DNA of 64,000 bases, taken from contig CM069870.1 in the NCBI GenBank assembly GCA_036172665.1, forward strand, positions 63,798,212-63,862,211. The letters run 5' to 3'. Position 1 is the stretch's first letter, and the number at the start of each line of letters is the position of its first letter. This document shows positions 11,495-23,704 of the stretch, piece by piece. Made by a program: the position numbers and the translations under genes. This stretch comes from Prosopocoilus inquinatus. Its lineage: Eukaryota > Arthropoda > Insecta > Coleoptera > Lucanidae. The notes beneath the pieces are model-generated. The model saw nothing but the letters and a program-made list of their open reading frames with translations, was not told the origin of the DNA and made no database searches.

Positions 11495-11949
11495 TGCTAA
11501 ACGTGCTCCGGCGAGAAATTATACAAAATTAACTTTGATTGTAGCGGTTTCTGCTGTACTAATTTGATAATTCAGGTCAGTATTTTTGAAATTACATGTG
11601 TTGCTGAGTTATTGCAAATTTTTTGCATTTTTTAAACGACAATAACCCATAATCTCATAACCACAATGTTGACTAATACTAATAACTAGAGCTAGGATTA
11701 TATGCAAATTGGATGTTTGCTTCTTTGATGTATATGGGCAAAATTCTGTCTTTTCGGGGTATACCAAACAACTTAGAATCAAATGAACTAATTAAAAAAA
11801 ATGCATATTTTACATATTTTCGGCGTCCTGAGCATATTTTGTGAGAAACCGCATATCATTGCGTATCCTTGTAATTCTTCAGGTATTTTAAAATTTTTTC
11901 TTAATTTTTGGTTGCCACTTTGCAAGTCTGACTAGAATATTTATAGATA

Positions 11950-12188
11950 ATATCGTCGGTCTACAAGAGAAGGTGACCAAGACCACCGATAGTAGTTTTG
12001 AGTTATTAGAATTTTAATATTTGCCCATGTACCTTACATTCAATTTTTAATTTAAAATACAAATTCTAGAAACTCTATTGTTCATAAAAATCAATATAAA
12101 CTAACCTGATGTGAAATAATTGATTTTATAATTATAAGCAAATATTAAAATTCTAATATTCTAATATTCTATTGTAGACCGACGATAT
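11950..12188. mobile_element. Fold-back MITE, 239 bp
   Basis: The ends ATATCGTCGGTCTACA and TGTAGACCGACGATAT are perfect inverses. Inside them a second inverted block, (AG)AATTTTAATATTTGC with its complement, lengthens the arms. There is no coding sequence. The superfamily is not assigned. Confidence 0.75.
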
Positions 12189-13261
12189 ATTCACGGCCCT
12201 TTTCGATATTGGCAACTAATTTGGGTAGTAAGGAATAAACTTAGCAATTGAAAAATAAGTTTACCAATTTCTTTTTTTTTTAATTTATCCTTAATAAACT
12301 TTTTTGGGTGGTAAAAAAAAATGTTAATTTGTTTTGCTTTAGAATGACCACCTGTCACGCGAATGGTTTTTTTAATTTTGAAATTAAAATCATTACAATG
12401 TTAGAAGTCTGGGATTTTGCTTAGAATGTCGGGGTGTGGAGATCAAACGCTGCTATAGGAAATTTGATTAAAATAGTTTTCACTTTTGGACAACAGATAG
12501 CGTTTTGAATGATTGTTTTTCCATTTTTGCTTTTTGGTGTTCACTTTGGGACTTCAAACTGTTAAAATATTATTTATAGTAACCAGATATTTTTTGATCA
12601 ACCTATAGTAACTGACAATTTTACTAAGAAAACTTTAAATTAAATTAATTTTATTTTCTCATTAGATATTGCTTAATACAATTCACTTCAGCTATTTTTT
12701 TTATTAACGTTAATTTTCATTATTATTCTAAAAAAATCAAATTCAATTATTAAGAATCAAGTATGTTAATGGAAAGAAGTTTTTGGAAAACTGTTGACGA
12801 GAAGCTAGAAGAAGCAAATTGGGCCAGAAACATACATATACCAGAAAACCATCAAGAAGACCTTGGCAAGAAAGGAATTCGTTCTTTTCCTAATATTTTT
12901 TTTTTAATTGTTGTAGCTTATCTTATTTGTTTCCTTTTTAAAATTTTTATGAATTCAGTACATCGCATCGTATGAAATTATGCCCTGGGTTTTCTTTAGG
13001 TTCCCCCTGCATGTTTAAAATTAGCGTATTATGTTGTTTACGTTTTACTTAGAGGATGTCCTCGAGGTGTCATTTAAAAGTCTATCTAACTATATATGTA
13101 CATATACATTACATTTCCTAATGGAAATGTTTTTCTACTTTCTTTATTTTTGTTCCTCCTTAAAAAAAAACATAAGTTTTGTATAAACTATTTTGCAATA
13201 CTTTGGAACGTACAATCTGAAACGTACAAATTAACAATTACATATTTTTTCGATTTTGATT
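12189..13261. other. Non-coding, A/T-rich interval
   Basis: A 70-codon open frame at 12763-12975 ends in a hydrophobic stretch, but it has no recognisable family, no neighbours and no splice context, so it is not called as a gene. Nothing else is visible. Confidence 0.5.
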
Positions 13262-13327
13262 GCAATCGAATCCTCGAGCATCCTCTACACAGCTATTTCG
13301 GCTCTCCTTGGGGTCTCGTCAATGATG
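13262..13327 (-). mobile_element. Hammerhead-element fragment with degraded core
   Basis: The minus strand shows TTGACGA (first core base changed from C to T), a poorly pairing stem II region, GAAATAGCTGTGTAGAG, and then GCTCGAGG as in the 9.9-kb copy. It belongs to the same family, but the core mutation should abolish cleavage. Only the ribozyme-proximal part is preserved. Confidence 0.5.
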
Positions 13328-13349
13328 AAAGAGTTGGTCGGAAATGACA

Positions 13350-15412
13350 CTGCGTTTTCTCCCGGTTATCTCAAAAAATTACGCATAAGTAAACAATAGG
13401 TCGCAACTTCTTGCAGTTACCTTTTCACCAAAAATTGTCTATTTTTAAAAGAGGAATAAGAATAAAATTCAATAGATTTGAGTTTCCGTTTAAGATAATT
13501 TGATTTACCTTCAAATGACCTTGAGAACGTACTATACCCGGCAAAAAAATCTGATATGTGTAATATGTCCTACTGTAAATATAACGACGTGTTTTTATAT
13601 TACTATAGAAACAAGCTCTAAACAGCATGGCAAGAGGTTTAAAGCTGCATTCAAACTATGTAATAAAATAACTCAAAAATGCATGTAGAGAGTTGTCCCA
13701 GATTTTTTTGGCGGGCACACCACGTACAAACCAAGTAAGGCCCGCGTAAAAAGTACATTGTACAAGAAATACCTCAAAAAGAAATTAATAACAAAGCTAT
13801 CTTTTTACGATAAACGCAAAATTCGGATACAGAGTAGTAGTGTAATGTTAATAGAACATTTCTTATTTTTTTTTCTATATAATTGCATTCGCTTTTAATA
13901 TTTCGCGGCTTTCGATGATTTTTAATTGTATATGAATACAAAAGGCAATGCTGCCAATATACAGTTTTACAACTAATTAAAGGGCATAAAATCAGAATAC
14001 TTGAAAATAATAAGAGGATTATCGGTGTATGGGCACAGTCTACATTGGATATCGGCACCTTTGATGTTTGTGTCTTCTAACCACTGTGCATTCTTCCACA
14101 AGTCGATTCATAAAGGGCGCGAAGATTTTAAATTTAAATTTTTGCAGTACGCAACGTATCTTCACTACGAGAAACATCAGAAAAAAAAACATAAAATTTG
14201 AAATCATAAATATACCCACGCCCTACGCCTACGTTCCGAGTTTTATTCTGATCGGCCCACAATTTATTTCTGTAATGACTTGACTAAATTATTATTATAA
14301 TTAAAAAAAATTTTGTATTTTAACAGGAAAAAGAAATGTGTTAATATAAAAAATAAGAGTACTGTTTACTCTATAAAAGATAATTTTTAGTGCATATTTT
14401 TGGTGATTTTGGTGCATATTTGCATGCATATTTTGAAGTTTTTTAATGCATTATTAACCTAAGCTTAGTTATAACATAATTAGATTTTTGCAAAACAAAA
14501 AGCAAATGAACAAAATAGGGATTTTCTACGATCCCTCGTTTATAACTTTATGCTTTCTGCATATTCCTTCAATTTGCGAACACACTTTGTATTTTTTTTT
14601 AATTTGGTAAACTGGCTAATGCAAGATTTTTTTAAGCAATTTTTCTTCTTCTAACTTAAAATGGATAAAATAATGCAAAATCTCTTTTGCGTTTTTTCGT
14701 TTTTAACTTTTTTGCTATTAATTTTTAAGATATGCTTTTCTTTAATTTACGAGCTTTACTTTGTACTTTTTGTTTTAATTTGGTAAGCGTGATTAGTTTT
14801 TTTTGAAGCATCTTTTCTAAATCTAAAAATTCTGTTACCAAATTGCAAAGACTTAAGTAAAAGTGATTCAATTATGATAGCGAAGCATAAAATAATAATA
14901 ATATTAAAAAATGAACACAAATTGAACTGCAAGCGTAAATATGAAAATGGATTTTAGTGAAATATCTTTCTACTAAAATCGTCAAATTAGTGAAATTTTC
15001 TAAAAAGGCTATTTTTATTTTAGTTTGACGTAAAACATGAAACACGTTCAAAACATAAACATTAAGACCAATGTTCTTTTAACTGTTCCCGTGGCTTTTA
15101 TAGAAATGCCACGCAGTAAAGCAAAATAATCATCTGAAAATCAAGGAATTACATTTCTGATTTTTGGGTACACCACAGCAACAATATTATACAAATCTGA
15201 AAATAATTTTTTAACATGCCCGGGGCGGATTTGTTGAATATTAATAATTTCGCAAAAACGCACTCTAATTATTCCAACACAACGCGGGCAAATCATTATG
15301 CACACGTAATTCATCGACACGAACAAAGCTAATTAAAACAAAATTGCAAAATTAATTTACTTTTACTGCGAACACGGTAAATAAATGAGCGGCGACTGCA
15401 TGACAAATGAGC

Positions 15413-15443
<31 letters not shown>

Positions 15444-16160
15444 TAGATCGACGTGTGCACTAAATTAAATTCCAGTCACTTTGTTTTTAAAGCAATTACT
15501 AACACAAAGCATTCATTAATTTTGTTAACAATAACGAACGGTAATTAATTAAAGAGCGAAACAAATATTTTATTTTCTTAAATAGGAGTAAACGTGCAAA
15601 CAGGGGTGGAAAAAAGTGACCGATTAAAAGTAAAAAAGAGAACTTTTTCCAAGATTCCCATAACAAAAAAAGAAACACAAATAACCACTTTTCACCTCCT
15701 TTTATCTCCAATCTTTTTAGCAGCGCGTGCAAAGCTTGTACATCGAATTTCCTTGCTACCACCTGAATGAATTTACTCCTGAATTTCCTGGATAATTAAC
15801 GACAAACGGCAGCAAATTAGCGCTGAAGAAGACAATCAGTTGTTCCGAGCTAGTTCTCAGAAGGAGGCGGGTGAAGTCAAAAGTTAAGGGCGCCAGGAGG
15901 AGTGGTCGTGGTTGATATCTACGCCACTACGGAACCGTCCTCCAAGGATCGCAGCGTGCGCCAAAATTTCGACAAATTCCCACGAGAATAATTAACTTTT
16001 GCATCCAAAAATAATTGTTCTCCGCAACAAACCACAGACCGTACTTAAAACGCATATTAAAACAAAAGATCAACAATATGACAGTACAAAAGACAACGGC
16101 ACAGCAAGCCTAGCTCTAACAAATCACACATGCGTACGTGGCGTTGGAAATAAGTGACAA
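13350..16160. other. Non-coding interval with an ATA/TAA microsatellite
   Basis: No gene was recognised. A (AAT)n run lies at about 15417-15445. The 14390-14470 patch repeats a TGCATATTT motif, often seen inside decayed hAT-like elements, but no ends are visible. Short frames here look random. Confidence 0.45.
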
Positions 16161-16161
16161 A

Positions 16162-16306
16162 GGGGCCTATTCTGTATCAAAAGCGTTAAATTTAAAGGGG
16201 TGTTAAATTTTGTTGTTACGGTAACAACCAATCACAGAACTGTATTTTAAATTTTAAAGGACCTCTAAATTTTAACGGCCCGTTAATAAGTTACAGAATA
16301 CGCCCC
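16162..16306. mobile_element. 145-bp MITE, copy 2
   Basis: This is the second copy of the element at 9555-9699 and is equal in length, with a small number of substitutions. Inverted ends are GGGGCCTATTCTGTA and TACAGAATACGCCCC. It abuts another MITE at its right edge. Confidence 0.8.
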
Positions 16307-16440
16307 TAAGGCCCGGTTTCACCATCACAGTTAAACTTTAAACTTCGCTTTATTTCCATGGTAACAATTGCAAGGATAATTGTTTCTATAGGAATAAAAC
16401 GGAGCTTAAAGTTAAACTTTGATGGAGAAACCGGGCCTTA
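16307..16440. mobile_element. Second MITE with TAAGGCCCGG ends
   Basis: TAAGGCCCGGTTTC at the left is matched by GAAACCGGGCCTTA at the right, and inner GTTAAACTTTAA-type arms also pair. The result is a 134-bp near-perfect fold-back. It starts directly at the end of the previous MITE. The terminal TAA/TTA could be part of the repeat or a 3-bp target site of the Harbinger/Tourist type. Confidence 0.75.
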
Positions 16441-16599
16441 ATCTCTTAAATAAACTAATAACAGTCAATATTAACCTTCACAAAGTGTAAATCAGACTAA
16501 AATATAACGCAGCTTAATTTATTCGAGATAGTATTAAACTAAATGAACACATAAGTGTCGGTATATCTGCGTTATATACGAACATGCATGAAGTTAGTT

Positions 16600-17269
16600 A
16601 AAATAATACTTTGTGTTTGGTGGAGGTCATAAAGGTTGCTCGCAAGTTGATGTCAAACGTTACTCAGCTGTCACGTAGTGTCGCCACCTCACGTCGGCAC
16701 GTCGAGTTTCGTGTGTGTCGATGGTTGCAAACTACCGGACGTCCGTGACCTTGTCGACGCTCTCACGTATTCGACCTTCGAAGCACTTGGTTCGCCTTCG
16801 AAATACGATAAGCCATGGAGAAATATCGGCGAAATATAACAGAGGCAGAAAAAAAGCCCAAAACGAGAAAGCGGAATAGAAAAACGGACTCCTCTGTTGG
16901 AACAAAGAAATCGTATAAAAACATGGATAGTCAAATTGAAGTCTCAAATTACCTCTCATTTTATCGGGAAAACAATGGGTCAACCGCTTGGTAAAAGTTG
17001 TTTAAAGCTACTCAGCAAGTTCACAAGGCCCAAAAAATTCTCGTAAACACTCTAGAATCTTGCATAACATTAGCAACGATTCCCGATACATGTTAACACG
17101 TCTGCGCTTTGTTACGACGAAATGCAAAGTAAAGTGTACAGTCACTGTTGCCAACCGTTCCACTGAAGATTCCTTGACCACGTTCCTAAAATTCCTGAAA
17201 AATCCGCAAAATTTGTTAACAAGGACCGATAATTTGCTGGATCAATTCAAGTACAATTCAGTTAGAGAG
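16600..17269 (+). other. Possible 5' exon region (weak)
   Basis: This stretch is richer in G+C than its surroundings around 16620-16800. It contains a 59-codon frame from the ATG at 16814 that is rich in Lys and Arg. A second frame from the ATG at 17090 runs into GAG|GTAAGG, a strong splice-donor-like site at 17270. No protein family is recognisable and no downstream exon can be paired with it. It could be a first exon of a host gene or non-coding DNA. Transcript data would decide. Confidence 0.2.
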
Positions 17270-17699
17270 GTAAGGTTAGCTTTTTTTTTATTTAATATTA
17301 TTTTAGTTCTAATTGTAGATTTTATAGGTTATGTTCTCAACATATCCTTGTTTCTTGACAACAGAATTCATGATTGGATCAGTTTAAATTGAAATATGGA
17401 AATACTGATAAATAATCTAGTGTTTGTGGAATAAGCCAGATTTTTCTTAAAAAATATAGTCAAACGTATTACTAAAATTAGTTTACTAATTACTAAAATG
17501 AAAGTGTAAAAAATATTACTCCTAATTAAATTGAAGTATTAGCAGTAATAAATAAAAAAAATAAGTATTAATAATAAAATAATAATAAAACAACATAAAA
17601 TATGGTGGTGATAAAAAACAGAAACGAATCATTAATAATACAAATGTAATTAATTCTAGGTGAACTACCATTTTCGCTAAAAATAGTAATAGAAAGGAA

Positions 17700-18480
17700 C
17701 AAAAGAAAATTGTGAACAAAGATAATACGAATAATAAGAAACAAAAAACAAAAACGTATAAAAATATATTAAAAATCAGAAGGAATAAGAAGCAAATAAA
17801 ACCTGCAAAAAATCAGAAACAAAAGAGATATGCAACAAAAACAGCAACAAAATACAAGCGAAAAAAAAAGAAGATCGACAGGTTCGTAGAAAATAAAAGC
17901 AAACTGTAAGAATGTAAATAATTCGACAAAAACATAACGAAGAAAAAAGTGAACGACGAAATACAGTCCGTAAAACAAAAGATCTACTGTGATGGACACA
18001 AAACAAATGAAAAACGCTAAACTATGAAAGAGGGTTAATGGAAAGCGAAAAATCGATTCGATAAGAAAAAGTAAGAGAAATCCGTAGTATGAAAGGGTAA
18101 AGAACAGAAAGAAAGACAAAAGAAAATTGATGACTAAAACGAACAAAAAATAAATGAATCTCCGGACGAAAAATTAAAAAAAAATATTAGAAAACAAAAG
18201 CCGACTGTAAAAAAGCGCCAGTCAACAAAATAAAATCAATTTGATAAAAATAAACAAAAGAGAGATACGAGAGAGTAAAATAAATTAAAGAAAAACAGAA
18301 GTGAAATGAAAATAGAGGGAAGTTTTTTTAGAAATGAAAACAAACTCATAGGAAAAGAAAGAGAAGTGTAAAAGTCAATAAAATGCGACAACCAATTCGA
18401 TTAAAAAGACAGGAGAGAAACAATAGAAGAATGGATTTACAAAAAAATAAATGAAAAAACAGCGATTCAAGAAACAAAAG
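17700..18480. other. Strand-asymmetric A-rich block
   Basis: The plus strand is strongly A-rich and T-poor, built from loosely repeated AAGAAACAAAA-like words. The minus strand therefore reads as long Phe/Leu-rich open frames (for example 17769-18146), which are composition artefacts. It may be a decayed simple-repeat array or an old poly(A)-rich insertion. Confidence 0.5.
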
Positions 18481-18812
18481 AAAACAATAGGTACTCGAAC
18501 ATTATAATACAATGTAGTATTTTGTTGACTGCCAAAATCAAAAAGAGCCCAAATCAGGTGCCAAAGAAGATTTTTAAACGACAAATGTATCTAAAATGTA
18601 GCCCAAACGGCGGAATTTCGCCCAATCTGGTAACCCTGCAGGTAGTCTAGAAAGCTTTTACCAAATCATGGCCCACCTCAAACGAACTTATCGCCCTTAT
18701 TAATGAACATAAGTTTCGTTAAACAGATTAATATTATTCCTCGAAATTTCTTACAACTGTAAATTCCTCAGTCGTTAAAGAATTCCTCACAATTTGAGGA
18801 ATTACTCACAGA

Positions 18813-18826
18813 TTGGCAACACTGTG
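18813..18826 (-). repeat. Inverted Transib-like end facing the Transib
   Basis: Read on the minus strand this is CACAGTGTTGCCAA, matching 13 of the first 14 bases of the Transib end at 18841 (CACAGTGTTTCCAA). It points away from the full element and is separated from it by only 14 bp. The next bases do not match the Transib well, so it may be the end of a different or decayed relative. Confidence 0.45.
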
Positions 18827-18840
18827 TGCAGTAGACGCCG

Positions 18841-21800
18841 CACAGTGTTTCCAAAGTTGAAAAACGTGCGAAAAATGAGAATTTTCAACTTTCTCACAGC
18901 AAGCTGAAATTTTGTTACAATAATGTCTATAGTATGTATTACATGCAGTATAATTATTACTTATCAAATATTTCATGTTTCTTCACAATTGCTTTTTGAA
19001 TTTGTAAAAAAAAACGAGAAGTTCGCCCGAAAAACTCTTTACTTTCAAACCTCATACCGCAATTACTGTGAAATATATATAAAAACAAATTACACAGAAT
19101 TATTCTTCAGTCTTTTAGCTTTGATTTACTGAAATTCAACGTATAATTTAAATGTTTCGCCACTCATAAAAGCCATACTAATAATACTCCTTTCTGAGAG
19201 TTCCGCTTCACTATAAACAGCAATATAATTATGAAGTATACAAGATTATGCATTTAAACTTGAATTAAAACATCCGTATTAATGTTTTCTAAGTATCCAT
19301 ACTTTAATTTCTTGCCAATATCTGCCGGTTAGTAAATTCTGTTCAATAATATACCGGGTGAATTTTTTATTTTTTAGTACGAGTCAACGAAATATTTCGA
19401 GAAGTACCTACGCATTGCATAAAAAATGTTTTTACGTAAGTTCTTAGTATTTTCGAAGGGGACACAAATCTCATCAAAATTAACCCCCTCAATCCCCGCC
19501 GATGTGAGGGCGGGGATAATTTTGAAATTTTAGATAGAACTATTATGTTTTTGCATATTCGTAATCTACAGGAAAAAACGGTTTTGAAATATTTGAATTC
19601 ACAAAAAATATGAATTCCTATTTACAATTTAAATATGTTTAATATAATTCTCTTCGCAGTAATAATGTCAAATCTTTACCTAATCTGCTTCCCGGATTAC
19701 ATTAAGAAAAGATAATGTTAATCTTGTATAAGTAATTTTATAAGATTAGATGTTCTGCAGAACTCACATATGAGCTTAATTACTTGCACAGAATTTCAAT
19801 TATCCTGCTTAATCAGTAATTATACCTAATAATATTTTTACTCGAATTCGCAATTTTCTTCGTATTCTGTTTACCTGATATGCATATCAAATTGAAGAAA
19901 TATACAATTCCTATCAGTTTACCACACAAATTTGTAAGGTGTGTTGTGATTTGGAAAATCTTGTGCGAAATGTCTGAGAGAAAGATTACTCGGCTAGTGC
20001 TTCATAATATTATAAGGGAGCATGCCCAAAAAAGTGTAGAAGAGAAGAAAAACAGTGTTATTGCTTTTTTAACACAAACATTTTCTCTCGAGGAGGACGA
20101 GAACGTAGTTGAAACATTAAAACACTTTATTCGAACCAATTTCTTTGCACCTTATTTCCACCGCTGGCAAGCAAGTGATATAAACCGAACGAACGAAACG
20201 TTTATAAAGAAGTATAGTGAGTGGTTATACCAGGAAATTACCTTTCCTGAATAGTACGCCATCACCAATCAGGTCCCAGTACTTCTCAAACTGACAGAAG
20301 ACATAAAATCTTTGAAGAGTGTTCCGAATCTTCTAAGAGGAAGAAAACTGAAGAGATACGGAAAAATTATTCAGTTGCAGAATTATCATTTGCTGCTGCT
20401 ATGAAACTTCCGGAGGTAAGACGTAGGTCTTCAAGTTTAGTATCTGAAGATACATCAGGAAAGAAAAAAGCAAAGAAGCCAGATATACATCATGAACCGC
20501 TGTCTTCAGAAGAAGATCTTTCTGTATTGATCGGTTTAAATTTAAACATCCATCAGTATAATGGATTACGAAGCGTTGCTCGGCAGAAGAATTGTGATTT
20601 GTATCCACCATATAAGCAAGTCCTGGCAGCTAAAAAAACTTTTTATCCGGAAAATGTTAGCATTACCGAAGTTAAATGCGAATTTCAATTGCAAGCTAAA
20701 TAAGACAACAGATAGCATACTTAGATCAGTGGAAGCAACATTAGAGATCAAACTCAGTGCACTCTTTACTGTAAGTGGGGATTCGATGGTGTATCAGGAT
20801 TTTCATCATATAAGCAAACATTTTCGGAGAAAACGTTGTCAGATGAAAGTATTTTTGTTACTTCCCTAGTTCCTTTAAGATTAATTGAGAACAGTAAGCA
20901 AACATTACTATGGAAAAATCCCAAACCATCATCTACAAGATTTTGCAGACCTATCAGATTGCAATGGATTCACGAAACAGACCTTATTTCCAAAGAAGAA
21001 GAATTACACATTAAAACTCAAATTGACAATTTGGAGCCATATATTACCAGTACCAACAACATTTCTGTAACCTACACTCTCATGTTAACAATGGTAGATG
21101 GAGAAATTTGTAATGCGCTGGCTGATGCTTCTGGTATGCGGTGCTATGTATGCCGATGCACAATTTCCGAAACAAATAATCTCGATTTGGTTAGGAATAA
21201 GTCAGAAAGCCAAGAAATGTACCGTTTTGGGTTATCTGTTTTACATGCATACATTAGATTCTTCGAATGTTTACTTCATATATCATACAGGTTGGACATC
21301 AAATCTTGGAAGATACCGAAGGCTTTGAGTGTTGCAGTACAAAGCCGAAAAAAAGAAATTCAAGATAAGTTTCGTGAACGGATGGGTTTAATTGTGGACG
21401 TTCCTAAACCTGGTTACGGAACAAGTAATGATGGAAACACAGCTAGGCGATTTTTTGCAAACCCGAAGATTTCTGCTGAAATAACACAAATCGACGGAAG
21501 TTTAATAAGAAGATTTGCTATTATTTTAAAACTAATTAATAGCAGAAATGAAATCAAAGTAGAAAAATTTGAAAAATTCTGTTTCGATACCGCTGAGAAA
21601 TACGTGTCCCTGTATGGCTGGTACTACATGCCAATTTCGGTACATAAAATTTTAATCCACGGAACTTCCGTAATAAGCCAAGCTTGCGTTCCTATCGGAG
21701 AATTATCTGAAGAGGCGCAAGAAGCACAAAACAAAGATATTCGACGATATAGGGAACATCATACTCGAAAGGTTTCCAGAATAAAAACGAATGAAGATTT

Positions 21801-22312
21801 ATTTCATCGATTGATTTTAACTTCGGATCCCTATCTGAGCACTTTAGGTTTAAGAGATGTAAAAAAACGTACATCCGATCCGGAAGTTAACCAATTATTG
21901 TATGTCAGTGCCGAAGATGAAAGTTATGTATCCGAAAATGAATCTATAGAACAAGAAACGTCAGAATTTGATGATTCCGATGAAGAAGCGTAATACTTCC
22001 GTTCTTCGCATCATATATGTAATAGCGATAAGCATTATTATAGGTGTACCGTTAGGTTTTAAGTACTTTAAATAAATTTGTAATAATGTACATTGCTACA
22101 CAAATTGACTGGTACTGAATTTTTTTACCTAATACACGTTCCTTTTCGAAACTAATACTACTAAAATGCGGATCTAAAACATCAACATTTTAATATATAA
22201 ATTCTTCTTCTTTATTGCAAGATGTGCATGTTTCCAAATTTTGACCACCGAAAACTATACGGTTACAGAGATATTCATTTTTCGCACGAATATTGGATTT
22301 GGAAACACTGTG
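18841..22312 (+). mobile_element. Transib DNA transposon, near full length
   Basis: Both ends begin CACAGTGTTTCCAAA, followed by a 9-bp variable stretch and then a shared CGTGCGAAAAATGA. The heptamer CACAGTG equals the RAG recombination-signal heptamer. The A-rich block starting 23 bp after it sits where the nonamer of a 23-spacer signal would be. Flanks CGCCG (18836-18840) and TGCCG (22313-22317) fit a 5-bp target duplication with one change. The internal gene encodes a Transib-type transposase. The 3,472-bp length is typical of Transib. About 1 kb of leader before the gene has no recognised content. Confidence 0.92.
19970..21993 (+). pseudogene. Transib transposase (RAG1-core relative), three frameshifts
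   Basis: The C-terminal frame (20836-21993) has the diagnostic Transib/RAG1 features. These are MVDGEICNAL with the second catalytic Asp, CYVC (zinc ligands), FGLSVLHAYIRFFECLLH, GTSNDGNTARRFF, VHKILIHG with two His at the zinc-site spacing, and IGELSEEAQEAQNKD with the catalytic Glu. The first catalytic Asp is in CKWGFDG, just upstream at about 20785. The N-terminal part opens at MSERKITRL (19970). Frame changes near 20250, 20700 and 20765 interrupt it, the first two with stop codons. All catalytic and zinc residues are visible, so decay is recent. A GTAAGT string at 20771 resembles a splice donor but coding continues through it. Confidence 0.9.
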
Positions 22313-22539
22313 TGCCGGAACAATTTGTGAGCGAGTTAAGATGGCTAGCCAATTAGAATTCATAAACGTGTCGCATGACCTCTCGAACCCAATAGAAGTT
22401 AAGTGATATCAAAGCGCCGAAACTGAGACAGCAGTGTGGCCAACTGACAACATCTGCATCGCACCACACATGAAAATTAAAAAAAGAACAGGGATAACGT
22501 TATTTCTCGAAAATACAGCCGGAAATTGATCTCTACTTC

Positions 22540-22930
22540 GTTTCCCAGGATTTACTGTACGGCGTCTGCTTGGATTTTCAGAATTGTCAAAATTGGTGCA
22601 TTTCTTCTCTCTTTCTCTGCCTGCTTAGTTAACTATCCTTTCTTATTATAATAGTTCAAGTACAAATACTGAATCTTTAAATAAAAAAATGTATTCAGAC
22701 ATAAGAGAAAATTTCTTACAACAACAAATAAATCTGAGCAGCTGAATTATTACTATTAAAGGAAAGTTTATATTTTCTTTACAGACAATTTTCGGACACA
22801 AAAAAATATGGTAATTTTACAATTACTAAAATGCTAACGAGGTTTTGTGATAAAGAGAGAAAAAGGGACGAAGAAATCTATATACTTTTTAAGACATTTG
22901 TTAGCTTCTACATTTTTAAGCTGCAGCAAC
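22540..22930. repeat. Dispersed repeat, copy A
   Basis: This shares an ordered series of blocks with 58500-58840 and partly with 59220-59900: TTCAGAATTGTC(A/G)AAAT, then a stretch before AGTTCAA(G/A)TA, then GAAGAAATCT(A/G)TA(T/C)ACTTTTTAA. The copies are well diverged and non-coding. Family unknown. Confidence 0.45.
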
Positions 22931-23704
22931 TTTATTTTACATAAGTCATGCTCATCAGTGGTGGATATTTCTTGGGTGCATAATTTTTAAATTAAAACTA
23001 CACATTAAATTTATCGCCGTTATTAGACTTTCGAACGATTTGATTGTGACATTAGGCATAAGTAGAACATGAACAGCAACTTGTAATTACAGGAGGCAAT
23101 GGTTTTAAGGAGAAGTTTTTTTTTAAGGTTATAAAAGTTAAGTAGTTGTAATGAGTATGTAGCAGTAAGGTAGAATTTAAGTCTTAAGACTTTCCAACTA
23201 TTAGTCAGTGGGTTGGGTTGGATCGAGTTGGGTTGTCTATGCACGTAAACAAATAAATACTTATTTACGTTTTGCCTTCAGCTTTTAAACAGAATTGACT
23301 TTTCCTATTTGTGAAACGTTAAGTGAAAATAATATTTTATTCATACTTATAGAGCAAGTCAGGACATTTGAATAAACCATTAAAGCACTTTGTAGTAAAA
23401 CTGCTACAAAGTTATAGGATCGTAATTGGATATTCATGAATGCTTTACTATATTAGAAGAAGACCAGGTTTTCATTTACTATTGCGCGTAAATATTTATG
23501 CGAAAGTTAACACTATTCTCGCTATAAGCAAGTACGGGTGAACGGCACCAGAATTTACAACGAACAAGGACCGGAGGCAATCTCTTTCGCATTTCGCGTT
23601 ACATACAAAGTATTTAAAGGTGTGACGCTTGCCTTGTTACAGACTTTGTTGTCGTTGACAAGTTCGTCTTTTTTGGAATTTCTTTTTTGAATGAGTAATA
23701 ATAA
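22931..23704. other. Non-coding interval
   Basis: No gene or repeat was recognised. The minus-strand frame at 23023-23244 has no family motif. Confidence 0.45.

Noticed and set aside
12763..12975. 70-codon frame with a hydrophobic C-terminus
   Set aside because: No homologous motif, promoter or splice evidence, and such frames are expected by chance in 64 kb.
17522..18146. Phe-rich minus-strand frames
   Set aside because: Explained by the A-rich plus strand, with no family motifs.
20765..20780. GTAAGT in the Transib gene as an intron start
   Set aside because: Conserved coding sequence (CKWGFDG) continues straight through it, and Transib genes are normally not spliced here.
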